Assembly: GCA_036960405.1 (NCBI GenBank)
Contig: JBALWS010000003.1
Span: 39,016 to 103,015, forward strand
DNA from: Motiliproteus sp036960405
GTDB lineage: Bacteria > Pseudomonadota > Gammaproteobacteria > Pseudomonadales > Balneatricaceae
Reading direction: 5' to 3'
Length of the DNA: 64,000 nucleotides
Every line of letters begins with the position of its first letter. Position 1 is the stretch's first letter. This document shows positions 62,902 to 64,000 of the stretch, in pieces. The notes below the pieces were generated by a model. It ran no database searches, was not told where the DNA came from, and saw only the letters and a list, made by a program, of their open reading frames with translations. The position numbers were made by a program, and so were the translations under genes.

Positions 62902-63387
62902 ATGTCTAGTGGAAAAATACTTTTTGCCGAACAAGCGGGCACTTATGTGCTCAAGCTTGTTGGTGATGTGCGTTTGACGCTCTGTTCGACGCTTGATCAG
63001 TTCTTGGCTGCAACGCTTGAAAATGAAGGCTTTCAAACAGTCATTATTGATCTGACAGAAACCGAAGGAATAGACAGTACCTCGCTGGGATTGTTAGCCA
63101 AGATTTCAGTCAAAATGAAACGCCGGCATCAGCAGCTTCCTACTATAGTTTCCACCAACGATGATATCACGCGTGTTTTGCTCAGTATGGGCTTTGATAA
63201 GGTCTTTGTTTTGATCGAAGACTCTGTCGATAGCGATTCTGCACTGCAGGAGCTGGATGTGATGCAGGAATCGGAAGAGCAGGTACGAGTGCGGGTGCTG
63301 GATGCCCATCGTACACTGATGGATCTTAACGATAATAATCGAGACGCGTTTAAGGACTTGGTTCGCTCGCTCGAATGTGACTTCTAA
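62902..63387 (+). CDS. STAS-domain anti-sigma factor antagonist (RssC-like)
   Basis: 161 residues. The STAS domain (about 1-110) holds the phosphorylatable Ser in EGIDSTSLGLLAK; a C-terminal tail of about 50 residues (EQVRVRVLDAHRTLMDL) is extra to the basic fold. Such proteins switch partners according to serine phosphorylation, set by a PP2C phosphatase and a HATPase kinase. The phosphatase is the preceding gene; no kinase is seen in the window. Confidence 0.88.
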   Translation: MSSGKILFAEQAGTYVLKLVGDVRLTLCSTLDQFLAATLENEGFQTVIIDLTETEGIDSTSLGLLAKISVKMKRRHQQLPTIVSTNDDITRVLLSMGFDKVFVLIEDSVDSDSALQELDVMQESEEQVRVRVLDAHRTLMDLNDNNRDAFKDLVRSLECDF

Positions 63388-63389
63388 TT

Positions 63390-63743
63390 TTAGAGCTTTC
63401 GAGTTAGCTCTATATAGCCGTTGATCCCCTGCATTTGTAAAGATGCGCTGTTTTGTCCAATTAACCGTAAGCTGGCGTTGAAGTCAGGGCTGTTCGAGGT
63501 GCTGAAGCTGATCTTGTCGGTTGTGACAACGGTGTTTAAAGATCCGTGATAGATGTTGCTGTCGGGCAAGTAGATGTGATTAGCCCCGATTTCTACCTCG
63601 CCAATATCAATAACCACTCCTTGTGACACCATTTCACCATTCCATCGACCTTGAGCGGGGTGTAGTTGAGGCTCTTCCTTGCAGCCTGTTAGCGTCAAGG
63701 CGATTAACAAAGAGAGTGCTGATAGGCGTCTAAGGCTGGTCAT
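63390..63743 (-). CDS. Small putative lipoprotein of unknown function
   Basis: 117 residues from ATG 63743, convergent with the STAS gene and almost touching it. A basic start (MTSLRRLS), hydrophobic core (ALSLLIALTL) and lipobox LTGC (Cys at about residue 21) predict a lipoprotein. The mature part is short and beta-rich (GRWNGEMVSQGVVIDIG, GYIELTRKL), reminiscent of lipocalin-like repeats but not assignable. The in-frame ATG at 63782 gives an N-terminal extension that would spoil the signal. Confidence 0.7.
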   Translation of the reverse strand: MTSLRRLSALSLLIALTLTGCKEEPQLHPAQGRWNGEMVSQGVVIDIGEVEIGANHIYLPDSNIYHGSLNTVVTTDKISFSTSNSPDFNASLRLIGQNSASLQMQGINGYIELTRKL

Positions 63744-63871
63744 GAAGCGATGTCCGTTTGCAGCAACAGTTAAGGATTTCACTGCCGCTATTTTAATTCT
63801 AAGCCGAGCAAGGAGTATTGATTAGGATCAGGTGATAGAACGTAGTGCCAGGATATTTTCTTAGAAACTCC

Positions 63872-63901
63872 TTGATCCTCTGACCAGTGTGCCTATAGAA
63901 T
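63872..63901 (+). promoter_or_regulatory. Probable tRNA-Ala promoter
   Basis: TTGATC (63872-63877) and TATAGAAT (63894-63901) with a 16-18 bp spacer, about 20 bp before the tRNA. Confidence 0.5.
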
Positions 63902-63919
63902 ACGCCCACGTTTTGTATA

Positions 63920-63995
63920 GGGGCCTTAGCTCAGCTGGGAGAGCGCAACACTGGCAGTGTTGAGGTCAGCGGTTCGATCCCGCTAGGCTCCACCA
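63920..63995 (+). tRNA. tRNA-Ala(GGC)
   Basis: 76 nt including encoded CCA. Acceptor stem GGGGCCT/AGGCTCC, D arm GCTCAGCTGGGAGAGC, anticodon arm CAACA-CTGGCAG-TGTTG (anticodon GGC, reads GCC/GCU) and T arm AGCGG-TTCGATC-CCGCT are all canonical. Confidence 0.97.
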
Positions 63996-64000
63996 ATTTA

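Noticed and set aside
1..64000. Search for CRISPR arrays, insertion sequences, integrases, toxin-antitoxin pairs and defence islands
   Set aside because: No regularly spaced repeats, transposase motifs or such gene pairs were found; the gene content is housekeeping throughout.

Overview
The window is chromosomal DNA of a Gram-negative gammaproteobacterium. It has an outer-membrane porin, MlaA, a complete isc operon led by iscR, hscBA and HflKC. Gene order follows the Pseudomonas/Oceanospirillales type: rsgA/orn, queG, nnr-tsaE-amiC-mutL-miaA-hfq-hflX-hflK-hflC-DUF2065-hisZ-purA, then suhB/trmJ-cysE-isc, guaBA, tadA/mltF/purL. A marine member of the Oceanospirillales/Pseudomonadales assemblage is the best guess; the species cannot be named from the sequence alone. 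I see no phage, insertion sequence, CRISPR array or integrase. Coding density is very high and nearly every gene is a housekeeping gene.

Layout. 0-4.2 kb (minus strand): rsgA, an HDOD signalling protein, a two-domain rhodanese and the start of psd, divergent from orn. 4.9-6.2 kb: a substrate-binding-protein-like gene broken by a frameshift at a run of six G, and a membrane-anchored glutaredoxin. 6.2-20.6 kb: queG (minus), then the long plus-strand block nnr to purA covering metabolite repair, tRNA modification, cell separation, mismatch repair, RNA chaperone, FtsH regulators and purine/histidine synthesis. 20.7-29.1 kb: suhB (minus) divergent from trmJ-cysE, then iscR-iscS-iscU-iscA-hscB-hscA-fdx-iscX behind a promoter covered by tandem IscR-type operators. 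29.2-32.4 kb: guaB-guaA. 32.5-40.1 kb: two envelope proteins and a polyamine cluster (speA, carboxy(nor)spermidine dehydrogenase, carboxy(nor)spermidine decarboxylase, agmatinase), apparently inserted in an otherwise conserved guaA-tadA neighbourhood. 40.1-50.0 kb: tadA, mltF (minus), purL, pgi, a UDP-glucose-dehydrogenase-like gene and galU. 50.1-59.3 kb: yciI, yciB, a PHP phosphoesterase, a ydiJ-type FAD/Fe-S dehydrogenase and hrpA. 59.3-64 kb: a 500-bp non-coding region, a porin, mlaA, an rssB/rssC-like phosphatase/STAS pair, a small lipoprotein and tRNA-Ala(GGC).

The most unusual content is in proteins that keep a family fold but have lost the family's chemistry. The SuhB orthologue lacks three of four metal ligands. 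The UDP-glucose-dehydrogenase-like protein has Ser at the catalytic Cys position. The RssB-like protein has a receiver without a phosphorylatable Asp. Separately, the uncharacterised membrane-anchored protein after guaA ends in a segment that looks like the Sm/Hfq core. The polyamine cluster encodes a complete arginine-to-spermidine (or norspermidine) route that avoids S-adenosylmethionine. No defence or mobile system was found.
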